DNA of 64,000 nucleotides, from the NCBI GenBank assembly GCA_963789165.1, contig CAWBJP010000004.1, positions 62,001-126,000 on the forward strand, in the 5' to 3' direction. Within the stretch, counting starts at the first letter, position 1. The number at the start of each line of letters is the position of its first letter. The notes under the pieces are model-generated. The model was not told the DNA's origin, did not search any database, and was given only the letters and a program-made list of their open reading frames with translations. The position numbers and the translations under genes were made by a program. Positions 51,029 to 59,064 of this stretch are shown piece after piece. Origin of the DNA: CAWBJP01 sp963789165. Its GTDB lineage: Bacteria > Actinomycetota > Acidimicrobiia > IMCC26256 > BP-133.

Positions 51029-52251
51029 CGGATCGGCAGGTGCTTGAGGCCGCCGACGAACAGGGTGTGGGTCAGCTCGGGCTCGCCGGCCAGCTCGATG
51101 TGCTCCAGGCGGGGCAGCAGCTCCCGGAACAGCGCCCGCATCTCCATGCGGGCGAACTGGGCGCCCAGGCAGAAGTGGACGCCGAAGCCGAAAGCCATGT
51201 GCCGGTTGGGGGAGCGGCCCACGTCGAAGGAGAACGGGTCGTCGAAGACGGCCTCGTCCCGGTTGGCCGACGGGTACGACAGCAGGAGCGCGTCCCCGGG
51301 CCGGATCTTGACCCCGGCCAGCTCGTAGTCGGCGGTGGCGTTGCGCATGAAGTGCTTGACCGGCGTGACCCAACGGATCATCTCATCCACGGCTGTGGGC
51401 AGCAGCGCCATGTCGTCCTGGAGCCGCGCCAGCTGCTCAGGGTGCTCGAGCAGGGCCTGGAGCCCGCCGGCGATGGAGGACGACGTCGTGTCGTGGCCGG
51501 CGGTGGCGGCGATGATGTAGTACGAGATCGTCTCCATGTCCGCCATCGGCTTGCCGTCGATGGTGGCGTTGGCGATCACCGAGGCCAGGTCCTCGCCCGG
51601 ATTGGCCCGACGCTCGGCGGTGAGGGCGTAGAAGTAGGCGAAGAAGTCGCCCAGCACGTTGATCAGGTCGATCAGGTCGACGCCCCGGCGGACCTCGGGG
51701 TCGGCGTTGCCGAAGAGCTCCTGGGTGAGGCGGAGCATGCGGGGGTAGTCGCTCTGGGGCAGGCCCAGGATGGCCAGGATCCCGTTGAGGGGGAACTGCA
51801 TGGCCACGTCCCGGGCAAAGTCGCACTCGCCACCACGGGCCGCCATCGCGTCGATCGCCTGGCGGGCCATCTCGGCGAAGCGGGCGTCGTACCGGCCCAG
51901 GCTGCGGGGCTGGAACCAGTCGGCGGTGACGGCCCGGTGCAGGCGGTGATCGGGGTCGTCCATGTGGATGAGCGTCTTGAGCACGTCGCCATGCAGCTGG
52001 CGGAAGGCCTCGTCCTCGTGGGTGGCGACGATGGGCCGCGGGCCGTTCTGGAACACGTCCGGGTGGGTCTCGACCTCCATCACATCGGCGTGGCGGACGA
52101 CGGCCCGGAAGGGGAGGAACTGGGGATGCTCCACCATCGGCAGCGCCGATTCCCGTCGCAGCAGGGCACACGCCTCGTGGAATCGGGCCTCGTCGGCGTA
52201 GGCGGCGGGATCGACGAAGACCTGGGCGGCTTCCTCAGGGGTCAGCGACAC
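51004..52251 (-). CDS. Cytochrome P450 (415 residues)
   Basis: Soluble P450. The I-helix carries AGHDTTSS with the normal acid-alcohol pair, and the ExxR motif is DEMIRW, an unusual E-M-I-R reading. The heme loop is FGFGVHFCLGAQFARME. The sequence TPVKHFMRNATADYELAGVKI and SYPSANRDEAVFDDP fit the large actinobacterial group near CYP125/CYP142, but a sterol substrate is only a guess. It is followed by an overlapping TSUP transporter, so export or import of a related molecule is possible. Start ATG at 52251. Confidence 0.93.
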   Translation of the reverse strand: MSLTPEEAAQVFVDPAAYADEARFHEACALLRRESALPMVEHPQFLPFRAVVRHADVMEVETHPDVFQNGPRPIVATHEDEAFRQLHGDVLKTLIHMDDPDHRLHRAVTADWFQPRSLGRYDARFAEMARQAIDAMAARGGECDFARDVAMQFPLNGILAILGLPQSDYPRMLRLTQELFGNADPEVRRGVDLIDLINVLGDFFAYFYALTAERRANPGEDLASVIANATIDGKPMADMETISYYIIAATAGHDTTSSSIAGGLQALLEHPEQLARLQDDMALLPTAVDEMIRWVTPVKHFMRNATADYELAGVKIRPGDALLLSYPSANRDEAVFDDPFSFDVGRSPNRHMAFGFGVHFCLGAQFARMEMRALFRELLPRLEHIELAGEPELTHTLFVGGLKHLPIRYRLRPAE

Positions 52252-52265
52252 GCCCGGCAGACTAA

Positions 52266-52694
52266 CTAGGTGGAGGTCGCAGCCCGGGCCCGCCGCCGCA
52301 GGATCCCGTCGGACGACCCCTCGAAGCGGCGGCTCTCGAGCCAGGCCGTCACGCGGTCGTGGTCGGGGTGGGTGGGGCGGACCACGTTGTAGAGGTAGTT
52401 GATGCCCCGGGCGGCCGCTTCTTGTTCCAGCTGGTCGAGCACGAAGGTGCCCACGCCGTGGCCGTGGTGTTCGGGATCGACGGCGAGGAGCATCTCGGCG
52501 TCACCCCAGGCCGTGTCCATCCAGCCGTAGGCCACCACGGTCCCGCCGTCCTCCACCCGCCACCAGTCACCGGGCAGGCGCTCGCCGGCCTCATAGGCGG
52601 GCATTTCGAAGATTCCCTTCGGAACCCCACCGACGATGCGGGCCTTGTCGGCGTCCCACTGCGGACCGTTCTCCCGCACCCATTCAAGACCCAT
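52266..52694 (-). CDS. GNAT-family N-acetyltransferase
   Basis: A 142-residue acetyl-CoA-dependent transferase. The acetyl-CoA loop appears as EMLLAVDPEHHGHGVGTFVLDQLEQEAAARG, where the R/Q-x-x-G-x-G/A pattern reads H-G-H-G-V-G. WWRVEDGGTVVAYGWMD is the preceding strand pair. It ends in a short RRRARAAT tail. ATG at 52694 gives MGLEWVRENG; a longer frame exists upstream without homology. Acceptor is unknown. It starts 14 bases before the P450 gene on the same strand. Confidence 0.82.
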   Translation of the reverse strand: MGLEWVRENGPQWDADKARIVGGVPKGIFEMPAYEAGERLPGDWWRVEDGGTVVAYGWMDTAWGDAEMLLAVDPEHHGHGVGTFVLDQLEQEAAARGINYLYNVVRPTHPDHDRVTAWLESRRFEGSSDGILRRRARAATST

Positions 52695-53093
52695 GATTCG
52701 CCTCCTCGACGGGTCACAGGCTAATAGCGCCGACTCCGGGACAGTTCGCCCACCCGCCGGTCCAGAATTCGACATCGGTCCCGCGAACTCAAGCAGTCTT
52801 ATCGGCACCGCGTCATTCAACCTCTGGCGCAGCCGCGCCGATGAGTGCGGACATCCCCCCGTCCTACCGCTCTGGCGCTGCCGCGCCGGCGAGAAAGGAG
52901 AAGGCCTATCGACCCACCACCGGGCTCTCGTCTGCACCTCGTTTCGGACAATCCCCAGTTGTTTGACTCACGAGCTGAATGCGCATGGACGGTTGCCCGC
53001 ACCTGCCCACACCTGAAGCCCTCCGGCTTTGCACCCCACCAGAGCCGCGCTCTGGCGGGGACCCAAAGAATCGTGACTTCAAGGAGGCGCAAG
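52695..53093. other. 399-base interval with repeated hairpins, leader of the Rpf-like gene
   Basis: No gene seen on either strand. It holds two 24-base repeats with three mismatches, at 52822-52845 and 52870-52893, each a hairpin with arms GGCGC/GCGCC inside CTC/GAG. A perfect hairpin CCAGAG-CCGCG-CTCTGG lies at 53039-53055, just before the AAGGAGG site of the Rpf-like gene. An RNA leader is suggested because Rpf genes are often under c-di-AMP riboswitches, but the ydaO consensus was not recognised here. The divergent GNAT promoter also lies in this stretch. Confidence 0.45.
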
Positions 53094-53576
53094 ATGCGCA
53101 ACCCCTTTCGATCGTTCCTCCTGCTCGTGGGCGCAATGCTCATGACAGGCACGCTCCTGATCGGTGACGTGCTGGCCGAACCGGCCCACGCCATCTCCCG
53201 CCGAGCTCCCGCCGGCGGCGCTAGCTCGTACCACCCCCCCAGCGCCGTCAGGACCGCTCGGCGTCCCGCCCGGCGCCGGACCACCCGGCACTATCGCCGG
53301 GTGGCACCGCGACCTGCACCCGCACCCGCTCCCGTCAACGGTGACGTCTGGGCCCAACTGCGCCAGTGCGAGTCCGGCGGTCGCTACGACATCAACACCG
53401 GCAACGGCTACTACGGCGCCTACCAGTTCCTGCTGTCCACCTGGAACGGGCTGGGCTACCCGGGTTACCCCCACCAGGCGCCGCCTCAGGTCCAGGACGA
53501 AGCGGCCCAGAAGCTCCAGGCGCGGAGCGGCTGGGGCCAGTGGCCGGCCTGTTCCCGGCGCTTCGGCCTGCGCTGA
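53094..53576 (+). CDS. Resuscitation-promoting factor-like transglycosylase
   Basis: Secreted muralytic protein of 160 residues. It has a signal peptide (SFLLLVGAMLMTGTLLIGDVLAEPAHA) and a basic Pro/Arg-rich spacer. The Rpf catalytic domain is DVWAQLRQCESGGRYDINTGNGYYGAYQFLLSTWNGLGYPGYPHQAPPQVQDEAAQKLQ; the catalytic Glu is in CESGG. It cleaves peptidoglycan glycan strands and may promote growth restart. ATG at 53094 follows AAGGAGG. Only one Rpf domain and no LysM or G5 domain is seen. A strong hairpin follows the stop. Confidence 0.9.
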   Translation: MRNPFRSFLLLVGAMLMTGTLLIGDVLAEPAHAISRRAPAGGASSYHPPSAVRTARRPARRRTTRHYRRVAPRPAPAPAPVNGDVWAQLRQCESGGRYDINTGNGYYGAYQFLLSTWNGLGYPGYPHQAPPQVQDEAAQKLQARSGWGQWPACSRRFGLR

Positions 53577-53583
53577 CGTCGTG

Positions 53584-53620
53584 CCCCACGGGCCGGGGCC
53601 GGTTGTCCCGGCCCGTGGGG
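53584..53620 (+). terminator. Strong GC-rich hairpin after the Rpf-like gene
   Basis: CCCCACGGGCCGGG (53584-53597) and CCCGGCCCGTGGGG (53607-53620) form a perfect 14-base stem with a nine-base loop. It starts eight bases after the Rpf-like stop. No T-tract, but stability is very high; it could also limit readthrough into the following lyase gene. Confidence 0.65.
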
Positions 53621-53651
53621 TGAGGCCTGCAGTCGTCTAATTTCAACGGCC

Positions 53652-55019
53652 ATGCGGGGTTCCGCCGTCTACGCCCACCTGTGGGGCACGGCCGAGGTCG
53701 AGGCGTTGCTCTCCGACGAACCCCGGCTCCAGGCCTGGCTCGACATCCTGGCCGCCCTGGCCCGGGCCCAGGGCGAGGTGGGGCTCATCCCCGCTTCCGC
53801 CGCCGAGGAGATCGTCGGGCAGGCCCGGGTCGACCGGCTCGATCTCGACTTCGTGGTGGCCGAGACCCGGGCCACGTCCCACTCCACCTTGGGCCTCATC
53901 CGAGGCATGCAGCGGATTCTCTCGCCCGAAGCCGGCGAGTGGTTCTGCTACGGCGCCACCGTGCAGGACGTCAGTGACACGTGGTGCGCCCTGGTGGCCC
54001 GGGACATGGGCGGGATCGTGGAGCGGGACCTCCGGGCCATCGAGGACGCCCTGGTGGGCCTGGCCGTCGAACACCGGACCACACCCATGGCCGCCCGCAC
54101 CCACGGCCAGCCCGGTCTGCCCGTCACCTTCGGCTACAAGGCGGCCGTGTGGGCGGCCGAGATCCACCGGCACCGGGAACGGCTCCGTCAGGGCCGGGAA
54201 CGTTGCCTGGTGGGCCAGTTGGGCGGCGCGGCGGGCACCGGGTCGCTGTGGGGTGACCGGCGCCGCCCGCTGCAGGAACGGTTCTGCGCTCTGATGGGGC
54301 TCGGGCTTCCGGAGGGCCCGTGGATCTCGGCCCGCGACCGGCTGGCCGAGTTCGGCGCCGTCCTGGCCATGGTCACCCAGACCCTGGGCAAGATCGGCAA
54401 CGAGGTCCTCCAGCTCCAGCGCCCGGAGGTGGGCGAAGTGGCCGAGCCCCTCACCCCGGGGGCCGTGGGCAGCATCACCATGCCCCACAAGCGGAACCCG
54501 GAGCGCGCCGAGCACCTCGTCACCCTGGCCCGTCTGGCCCGGGCCGAGGCCGGGGTGCTGCTGGAGTCGATGGTGGTGGAACACGAGCGGGACGGCCGGG
54601 CCTGGAAAGCCGAGTGGGCTGCCTTCCCCGACCTGTGCCGGTTGACGGGCGCCTCCCTGGCCCTGGGCCGGGCCGTGGTCGAGGGGCTGGTGGTCGACCC
54701 GGCGGCCATGGCCGCCAACCTGGCGGCGCGGGGTGGCTACGTGCTGTCGGAACGGGTCATGCAGGCGCTCTCCGAGCACGTGGGCAAGCAGTCGGCCCAC
54801 CTCATCGTCTATGACGCCTCCATGGCCGGGGTGGAACAGGGCCTGTCCCTGCGGGAGGCGCTGGCCGCCTCGCCCGACGTGACCAAGCACCTCTCACCTG
54901 CCGAGCTCGACGCTCTCTGCGACCCGACCGCGGCCGTGGACCAGGCCCCCGACGTGGTCGACGAGATCCTCGCCGCCCTCGAGGAATCCCCGGTGCGGGA
55001 CGAACCGGGGCAGCCGTGA
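53652..55019 (+). CDS. Adenylosuccinate lyase/carboxymuconate cycloisomerase-type lyase
   Basis: Fumarase/aspartase superfamily enzyme of 455 residues. The family signature is GSITMPHKRNPERAEHL at about residue 275. Other conserved regions are ARTHGQPGLPVTFGYK and YGATVQDVSDTWCAL. SHSTLGLIRGMQRI is near the N-terminus. It is closer to PurB/PcaB-type members than to aspartase, though residues to decide between them are not clear. Purine or aromatic pathway genes are absent nearby. GTGA overlap with the next gene argues for co-translation of two related lyases. Start is ATG at 53652. Confidence 0.85.
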   Translation: MRGSAVYAHLWGTAEVEALLSDEPRLQAWLDILAALARAQGEVGLIPASAAEEIVGQARVDRLDLDFVVAETRATSHSTLGLIRGMQRILSPEAGEWFCYGATVQDVSDTWCALVARDMGGIVERDLRAIEDALVGLAVEHRTTPMAARTHGQPGLPVTFGYKAAVWAAEIHRHRERLRQGRERCLVGQLGGAAGTGSLWGDRRRPLQERFCALMGLGLPEGPWISARDRLAEFGAVLAMVTQTLGKIGNEVLQLQRPEVGEVAEPLTPGAVGSITMPHKRNPERAEHLVTLARLARAEAGVLLESMVVEHERDGRAWKAEWAAFPDLCRLTGASLALGRAVVEGLVVDPAAMAANLAARGGYVLSERVMQALSEHVGKQSAHLIVYDASMAGVEQGLSLREALAASPDVTKHLSPAELDALCDPTAAVDQAPDVVDEILAALEESPVRDEPGQP

Positions 55020-56503
55020 CCGACCAGGAATTGCCCGGGTATCTGGGTCTGGGCGGTCGACTGGGGACGGGGCCGGCGACGGAGCTGGTGGAGGCAGGGT
55101 TCGCGCTGGAGATGGCGGAGGCGCCTTCGCTCCATGACGGATTCGCGCTGGCCGACATCGCCCATGCCGTCGCCCTCGTCGAGGCCGGCCTCCTGCCTGC
55201 GGCTGAGGGCGTCCGCCTGCTCGGCGCCCTGGTGGAGATGGCGGCCATGCCGGCCGAGAAGTTCCCCTACGACGCCGCCTTCGGCGACCCCTGGAACTCG
55301 AGGGAGCGGGTCGCGGAAGAGCTGGCCGGGCCGGCGGCGGGGTGGCTGGGAGTGGGGCGGCCTCGGCGGGAGGCGGCCCGGGTGGCACTACGTCTCGCTC
55401 TGCGCCGGGGTGTCCTCGACGCCCACGGCGCCCTCCTCACCCTGGCCGGTGCGTACCTGGGCCAGGCCCGGCGCCACCGGGACAGCCTCATGAGCGACTT
55501 CACCTACCTGCAGCCGGCCCAGCCGACCACGCTGGGCTACGTCCTGGCCGGCCACCTCCAGCCCGTCCTGCGTCACCTCGGGCGCCTGGAGGAGGCCTAC
55601 CGGTGGGTGAACCGCAGTCCGGCCGGGGCCGGTGGCACCACCGGCAGCTCGGTGCCCGTCAGCCGGGTCCGGCTGGCGGAGCTGCTCGGCTTCGACGGCA
55701 TTGTGGAGCACGCCCGGGACGCTATGTGGCAGACCGACGGCCTGGTGGAGCTGCTGGCCGTGCTGGCCTCGGCCGCCACCGAGGCGGGTCAGGTGGCGGC
55801 CGATCTGGAGATCTGGGCGTCGCCCGCCTACGGGTTCGTGGAGCTGGACGACGGCTACTGCCGGGTGAGCGCGCTCATGCCCCAGAAGAAGAACCCCTAC
55901 GCGCTGGCCGTGGTCCGCCAAGGGGCCGGAACCGTCGCCGGCGCACTGGCCGCGGTGCTCTCGGGGCTGCGGACGCCCACGGCCCGCACGGACCACTTCC
56001 TGCTGGCGCCAGGCGAGGTGCGCCGGGCGCTGGCGATGTTCACGGCGTGCACGCGACTCCTGGCGGGCGTGATCGCGACGTTGTCCGTCGACAAGCGCGC
56101 TTTGGCGGCCGGCGCCGGCGAGCTGGGCCTGGTACTGGGCGACCTGGCCGACGAGATGGTGGTGGCGGGTGTGTGTGATCGGCGGACGGCCCACCGGGTG
56201 CTGGGAGAGGCGGCGCGGGCGGCGCAGAGTCAAAAGCGGGCAGTGAAGGTGGACGATGTGGCCAGCGCCGTGGGTCGAGCGGGCCTGTCGTTGCCGGCGG
56301 GGATGCTCGAGTCGCTGTCCGACCCGATGGCGCTGCTCCGACGGCGGACCGTCAAAGGGGGCTGGGCTGACCTGCCCCGGCTGCTGACCGCCTCCAGCCG
56401 AGATCTCGGCCGCCACCAACGCTTCGCCGATCGGGCGCTGGGCGCCATCGACGCCGCCGAGGCCGACCTGCTCGCCCTCGCCCGGGAGCACGCCACCGGC
56501 TGA
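55016..56503 (+). CDS. Argininosuccinate lyase-like protein
   Basis: Second fumarase/aspartase superfamily lyase, 495 residues. The catalytic signature SALMPQKKNPYALAVVRQGAG lies near residue 285, and SDFTYLQPAQPTTLGYVLAGH and NRSPAGAGGTTGSS match argininosuccinate lyase. The N-terminus is unusual: TYPAPE-like ASL start is replaced by LPGYLGLGGRLGTGPATELVEAGFA. The genuine argH usually lies beside argG, which is not here, so a dedicated role is likely. GTG at 55016 overlaps the previous stop. It is convergent with the enoyl-CoA hydratase gene across a repeat-rich spacer. Confidence 0.82.
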   Translation: MTDQELPGYLGLGGRLGTGPATELVEAGFALEMAEAPSLHDGFALADIAHAVALVEAGLLPAAEGVRLLGALVEMAAMPAEKFPYDAAFGDPWNSRERVAEELAGPAAGWLGVGRPRREAARVALRLALRRGVLDAHGALLTLAGAYLGQARRHRDSLMSDFTYLQPAQPTTLGYVLAGHLQPVLRHLGRLEEAYRWVNRSPAGAGGTTGSSVPVSRVRLAELLGFDGIVEHARDAMWQTDGLVELLAVLASAATEAGQVAADLEIWASPAYGFVELDDGYCRVSALMPQKKNPYALAVVRQGAGTVAGALAAVLSGLRTPTARTDHFLLAPGEVRRALAMFTACTRLLAGVIATLSVDKRALAAGAGELGLVLGDLADEMVVAGVCDRRTAHRVLGEAARAAQSQKRAVKVDDVASAVGRAGLSLPAGMLESLSDPMALLRRRTVKGGWADLPRLLTASSRDLGRHQRFADRALGAIDAAEADLLALAREHATG

Positions 56504-56513
56504 GCCCGGTCGC

Positions 56514-56655
56514 GGCGCCTCCCCCACCCCGTCTCGCGTTAGCCAAACCCACCGCACAGGTCGGTTTCGTTAACGCGAGACGCAGCCGGCGCCTCCCCCA
56601 CCCCGTCTCGCGTTAGCCAAACCCACCGCACAGGTCGGTTTCGTTAACGCGAGAC
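56514..56655. repeat. Two 74-base tandem units, each with a long hairpin
   Basis: Copies begin at 56514 and 56588 and share GGCGCCTCCCCCACCCC followed by an inverted repeat. In each, GTCTCGCGTTA (56531 and 56605) pairs perfectly with TAACGCGAGAC (ending 56581 and 56655), with AAACC/GGTTT as a second inner stem. They lie between convergent genes and probably act as bidirectional terminators. Copy identity suggests a recent duplication. Confidence 0.8.
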
Positions 56656-56669
56656 GGGGGCGGGCGGGG

Positions 56670-57425
56670 TCAGGGGCGGCGGCGGTCGAGGAAGGCTTGC
56701 ATGCGCTGGCGTTTGTCGTCGCTCTCGAACAGGAGGGCCTGGGCGGCGACGTCGAAGGTGGTGGTGGCGGGGCGGTGGAGCCGGAGGGCGAGCTTGGTGA
56801 GCTCGAGAGCCCGCCACGAGCGCTTGGCGATCTCGGCCGCCGTCTCCAGGGCGGCGTCGAGGACGGCGTCGGGTTCGTGGACGGCGTCGACCAGGCCGGC
56901 GTCGAGGGCGGCGGAGGCGTCGAGGGTGAGCCCGGTGTAGAGCATGCGCCGAGCCATCCCCAGGCCCACCAGCTGGGCCAGGCGCCAGTTACCGCCGGCG
57001 CCGGCCATGATGCCGAGCGCCAGCTCGGGCTGGGCGAAGCGGGCCCGGGTGGAGGCCACCCGCAGGTCGCAGGCCATGGCCAGCTCGCAGCCGCCGCCGA
57101 GGGCGGGTCCGTCGACCACGGCGATGGTGGGCCAGCGGTGGGCTTCCAGGCGCTCGAAGAGGTCGGCGTTGATCGCCCCGAAGGCGTCGTCGGCGTCGCG
57201 GGCGGCCAGCTCGGCGATGTCGGCGCCGGCCACGAACATGCCCGGAGTGGTGGAGTGGACGACGAGGATGCAGGGCTCGGCGGCCGCCTCGACCAGGACC
57301 CGGCCCAGCTCTTCGGTGGTGGCCTTGTCCAGGGCGTTGCGCTTGTCCGGCCGGTTGATGCCGACCAGGAGCGCGTCGCCCCGGCGCTCGGTGACGACCC
57401 TGGGCTCGGCGCTCGCCTCGCTCAT
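56670..57425 (-). CDS. Enoyl-CoA hydratase/isomerase family protein
   Basis: Crotonase-fold enzyme of 251 residues. The oxyanion-hole segments are FVAGADIAELAARD and DGPALGGGCELAMACDLRVAS, with ARFAQPELALGIMAGAGG following; Glu in PELALG is in the usual catalytic region. One of the two typical Glu positions (second) seems replaced by Gly-Ala-Gly-Gly, so hydratase activity is not certain. ATG at 57425 (MSEASAEPR) is adjacent to the preceding MBL gene stop (one-base gap). Substrate unknown. Confidence 0.87.
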   Translation of the reverse strand: MSEASAEPRVVTERRGDALLVGINRPDKRNALDKATTEELGRVLVEAAAEPCILVVHSTTPGMFVAGADIAELAARDADDAFGAINADLFERLEAHRWPTIAVVDGPALGGGCELAMACDLRVASTRARFAQPELALGIMAGAGGNWRLAQLVGLGMARRMLYTGLTLDASAALDAGLVDAVHEPDAVLDAALETAAEIAKRSWRALELTKLALRLHRPATTTFDVAAQALLFESDDKRQRMQAFLDRRRP

Positions 57426-57426
57426 C

Positions 57427-58452
57427 TCAGGCCACCAGTTCGAACCGGGCCGGCTCGCCGTCCTGCTCGAGGCACCGGATGATGCCCCGGCGCTCCAGGG
57501 CCCGCAGGTGGGCCATGGCCTCGGCCACCGCCGCCCGGCGCATGAAGCCGGTGATGGAGGACCACGGCCGGGACCAGTCCATCCGTCCCGCCACCTGCCA
57601 GGCGGTGGTGAGCCCGTCGGCCAGGGCGGCGGCCACCTCGCCGAAGCGGTGCTCATGGTGGTCGGACAGCTCGGCCAGGCGGGCCTGGAGGCCCACGAAG
57701 CGGTGCTCGTGCGCCGGGAGGACCTCGTCCGTTCCATAGGGGACCAGGCGATCCAGCGACCGCAGGTAGGCGCCCAGCGGGTCGTCCCCCGCCTGGGGGT
57801 GGAAGGGAATGTTGGGGGTGATGCGGGGCAGGACATGGTCGCCGGAGAGCATGAGGCGGTAGCGGTCCTCGTAGAAGCACAGGTGGCCGGGCGAGTGCCC
57901 GGGAGTCCAGATGGCGGTCAGGTCCCAGCCCGGCACCTCCGGCTTGTCCCCGTCCTCCGTGAGGATGTCCGGCTTCGTCGTGGTCACGAACATCTTCACC
58001 GGCATGGAGGCGTGGCTCAGCGTCTCGATCTCGTCGTCCGGAGCACCCATCCACCGCAAGTTCACCGCCACCCGCTTGAGGAGGTCGTCCGGGTCCCCAT
58101 AGCGGTCCTGGACCAGGGCCGCGTCCTCCGGGTGGAGCGCCACCCACGCCCCGGACGCCTCCCGCACCCGTCCGGCCAGCCCGTAGTGGTCGGGATGGAT
58201 GTGGGTGACGAGCACGCCCCGCACCGAGGTGATGTCGGTGCCGGCCTGGCGGAGGCCGGCGCACAGCGTGGACCAGGATTCGTCGGTGTTCCAGCCCGCG
58301 TCGACCAGAAAGGTGCCTGTGTCGCTCTCGAAGGCATAGACGAACACGTAGCGGAGCGGGTTGTTGGGGATGGGGACGGGGATGCTCCACAGGCCCGGGC
58401 GGACCTCTTCCACGGGCGGGAGCGGCCTCTGGGGGGTGGCGGGGGTGGCCAT
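57427..58452 (-). CDS. MBL-fold metallo-hydrolase
   Basis: Metallo-beta-lactamase fold enzyme of 341 residues. The zinc-binding motif is THIHPDHYGLAG near residue 100, with later ligands in WTPGHSPGHLCF and LSGDHVLPR. EVLPAHEHRF near the end supplies the last His. The C-terminal 100 residues are helical, a feature of a large group of MBL-fold proteins of the LACTB2-like type. Thioester or beta-lactam hydrolysis cannot be told. ATG at 58452 starts homology. It is adjacent to the enoyl-CoA hydratase gene, so it may hydrolyse an acyl-CoA thioester. Confidence 0.88.
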   Translation of the reverse strand: MATPATPQRPLPPVEEVRPGLWSIPVPIPNNPLRYVFVYAFESDTGTFLVDAGWNTDESWSTLCAGLRQAGTDITSVRGVLVTHIHPDHYGLAGRVREASGAWVALHPEDAALVQDRYGDPDDLLKRVAVNLRWMGAPDDEIETLSHASMPVKMFVTTTKPDILTEDGDKPEVPGWDLTAIWTPGHSPGHLCFYEDRYRLMLSGDHVLPRITPNIPFHPQAGDDPLGAYLRSLDRLVPYGTDEVLPAHEHRFVGLQARLAELSDHHEHRFGEVAAALADGLTTAWQVAGRMDWSRPWSSITGFMRRAAVAEAMAHLRALERRGIIRCLEQDGEPARFELVA

Positions 58453-58531
58453 CCGGGGAGCATGGCACGCACCACCCCCCGGGCCCGGCACCGAGTGGCC
58501 CAGGCTCGGCGGCAGGGGCAATGCTCGGAGG

Positions 58532-59047
58532 ATGAACGATCCCCTGCTCGAGTCCTGCGCGGCCGTCTTCGACCACGCCGCCATCGCGGCCCGGCGCCTC
58601 CGGGACCTCCTCCCGCTCTACCAGGACATCCTGGGCGGCGAGTTCCTGGCCGGTGACGACAACACCCGCGTCGGCTACCGGGCCCTCCAGCTCCGATATC
58701 CCGACGGGTCGCGGATCGAGCTCATGGAGCCGCTGACGGGCTCGACGTTCTTCGACAAGTTCTTCGCCGGCCGGGGTGAGGGCCTTCACCACGTCACCTT
58801 CAAGGTCCCCGACATCCACGCCGCCCTGGCCGTCCTCGAGCGCCATGGCGTGCCCACCACCGGTGTCTACCTGGACGATCCCAACTGGCTCGAGGTCTTC
58901 GTCCACCCCAAGGTGGCGAACGGTGTCCTGGTCCAGATCGCCCAGGTCGGACGATCCACCCCCGTTTCCGAATGGGGTGGCGGCGTGAGCATGGACGAGC
59001 TGCTCGCCGGCCGGGGCCTCAACGGCAACGGGGTCCCGAGCCCCTGA
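58532..59047 (+). CDS. VOC family protein (methylmalonyl-CoA epimerase-like)
   Basis: A 171-residue glyoxalase-fold protein. FDHAAIAARRLRDLLPLYQDILGGEF and IELMEPLTGSTFFDKFFAGRGEGLHHVTFKVPDIHAALAVLERHG are close to methylmalonyl-CoA epimerase, with His in FDHAAIA, His in LHHVTF and Glu in RIELMEP as probable metal ligands. The tail after 145 is Gly/Asn-rich. ATG at 58532 follows CGGAGG. Since mutase genes are absent, the epimerase role is only suggested. It is divergent from the MBL gene. Confidence 0.82.
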   Translation: MNDPLLESCAAVFDHAAIAARRLRDLLPLYQDILGGEFLAGDDNTRVGYRALQLRYPDGSRIELMEPLTGSTFFDKFFAGRGEGLHHVTFKVPDIHAALAVLERHGVPTTGVYLDDPNWLEVFVHPKVANGVLVQIAQVGRSTPVSEWGGGVSMDELLAGRGLNGNGVPSP

Positions 59048-59064
59048 CGCCCCAGGAGCACGCC

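Noticed and set aside
50616..51047. Small plus-strand frames opposite the TSUP transporter
   Set aside because: Shadow frames with no ribosome site and no homology.
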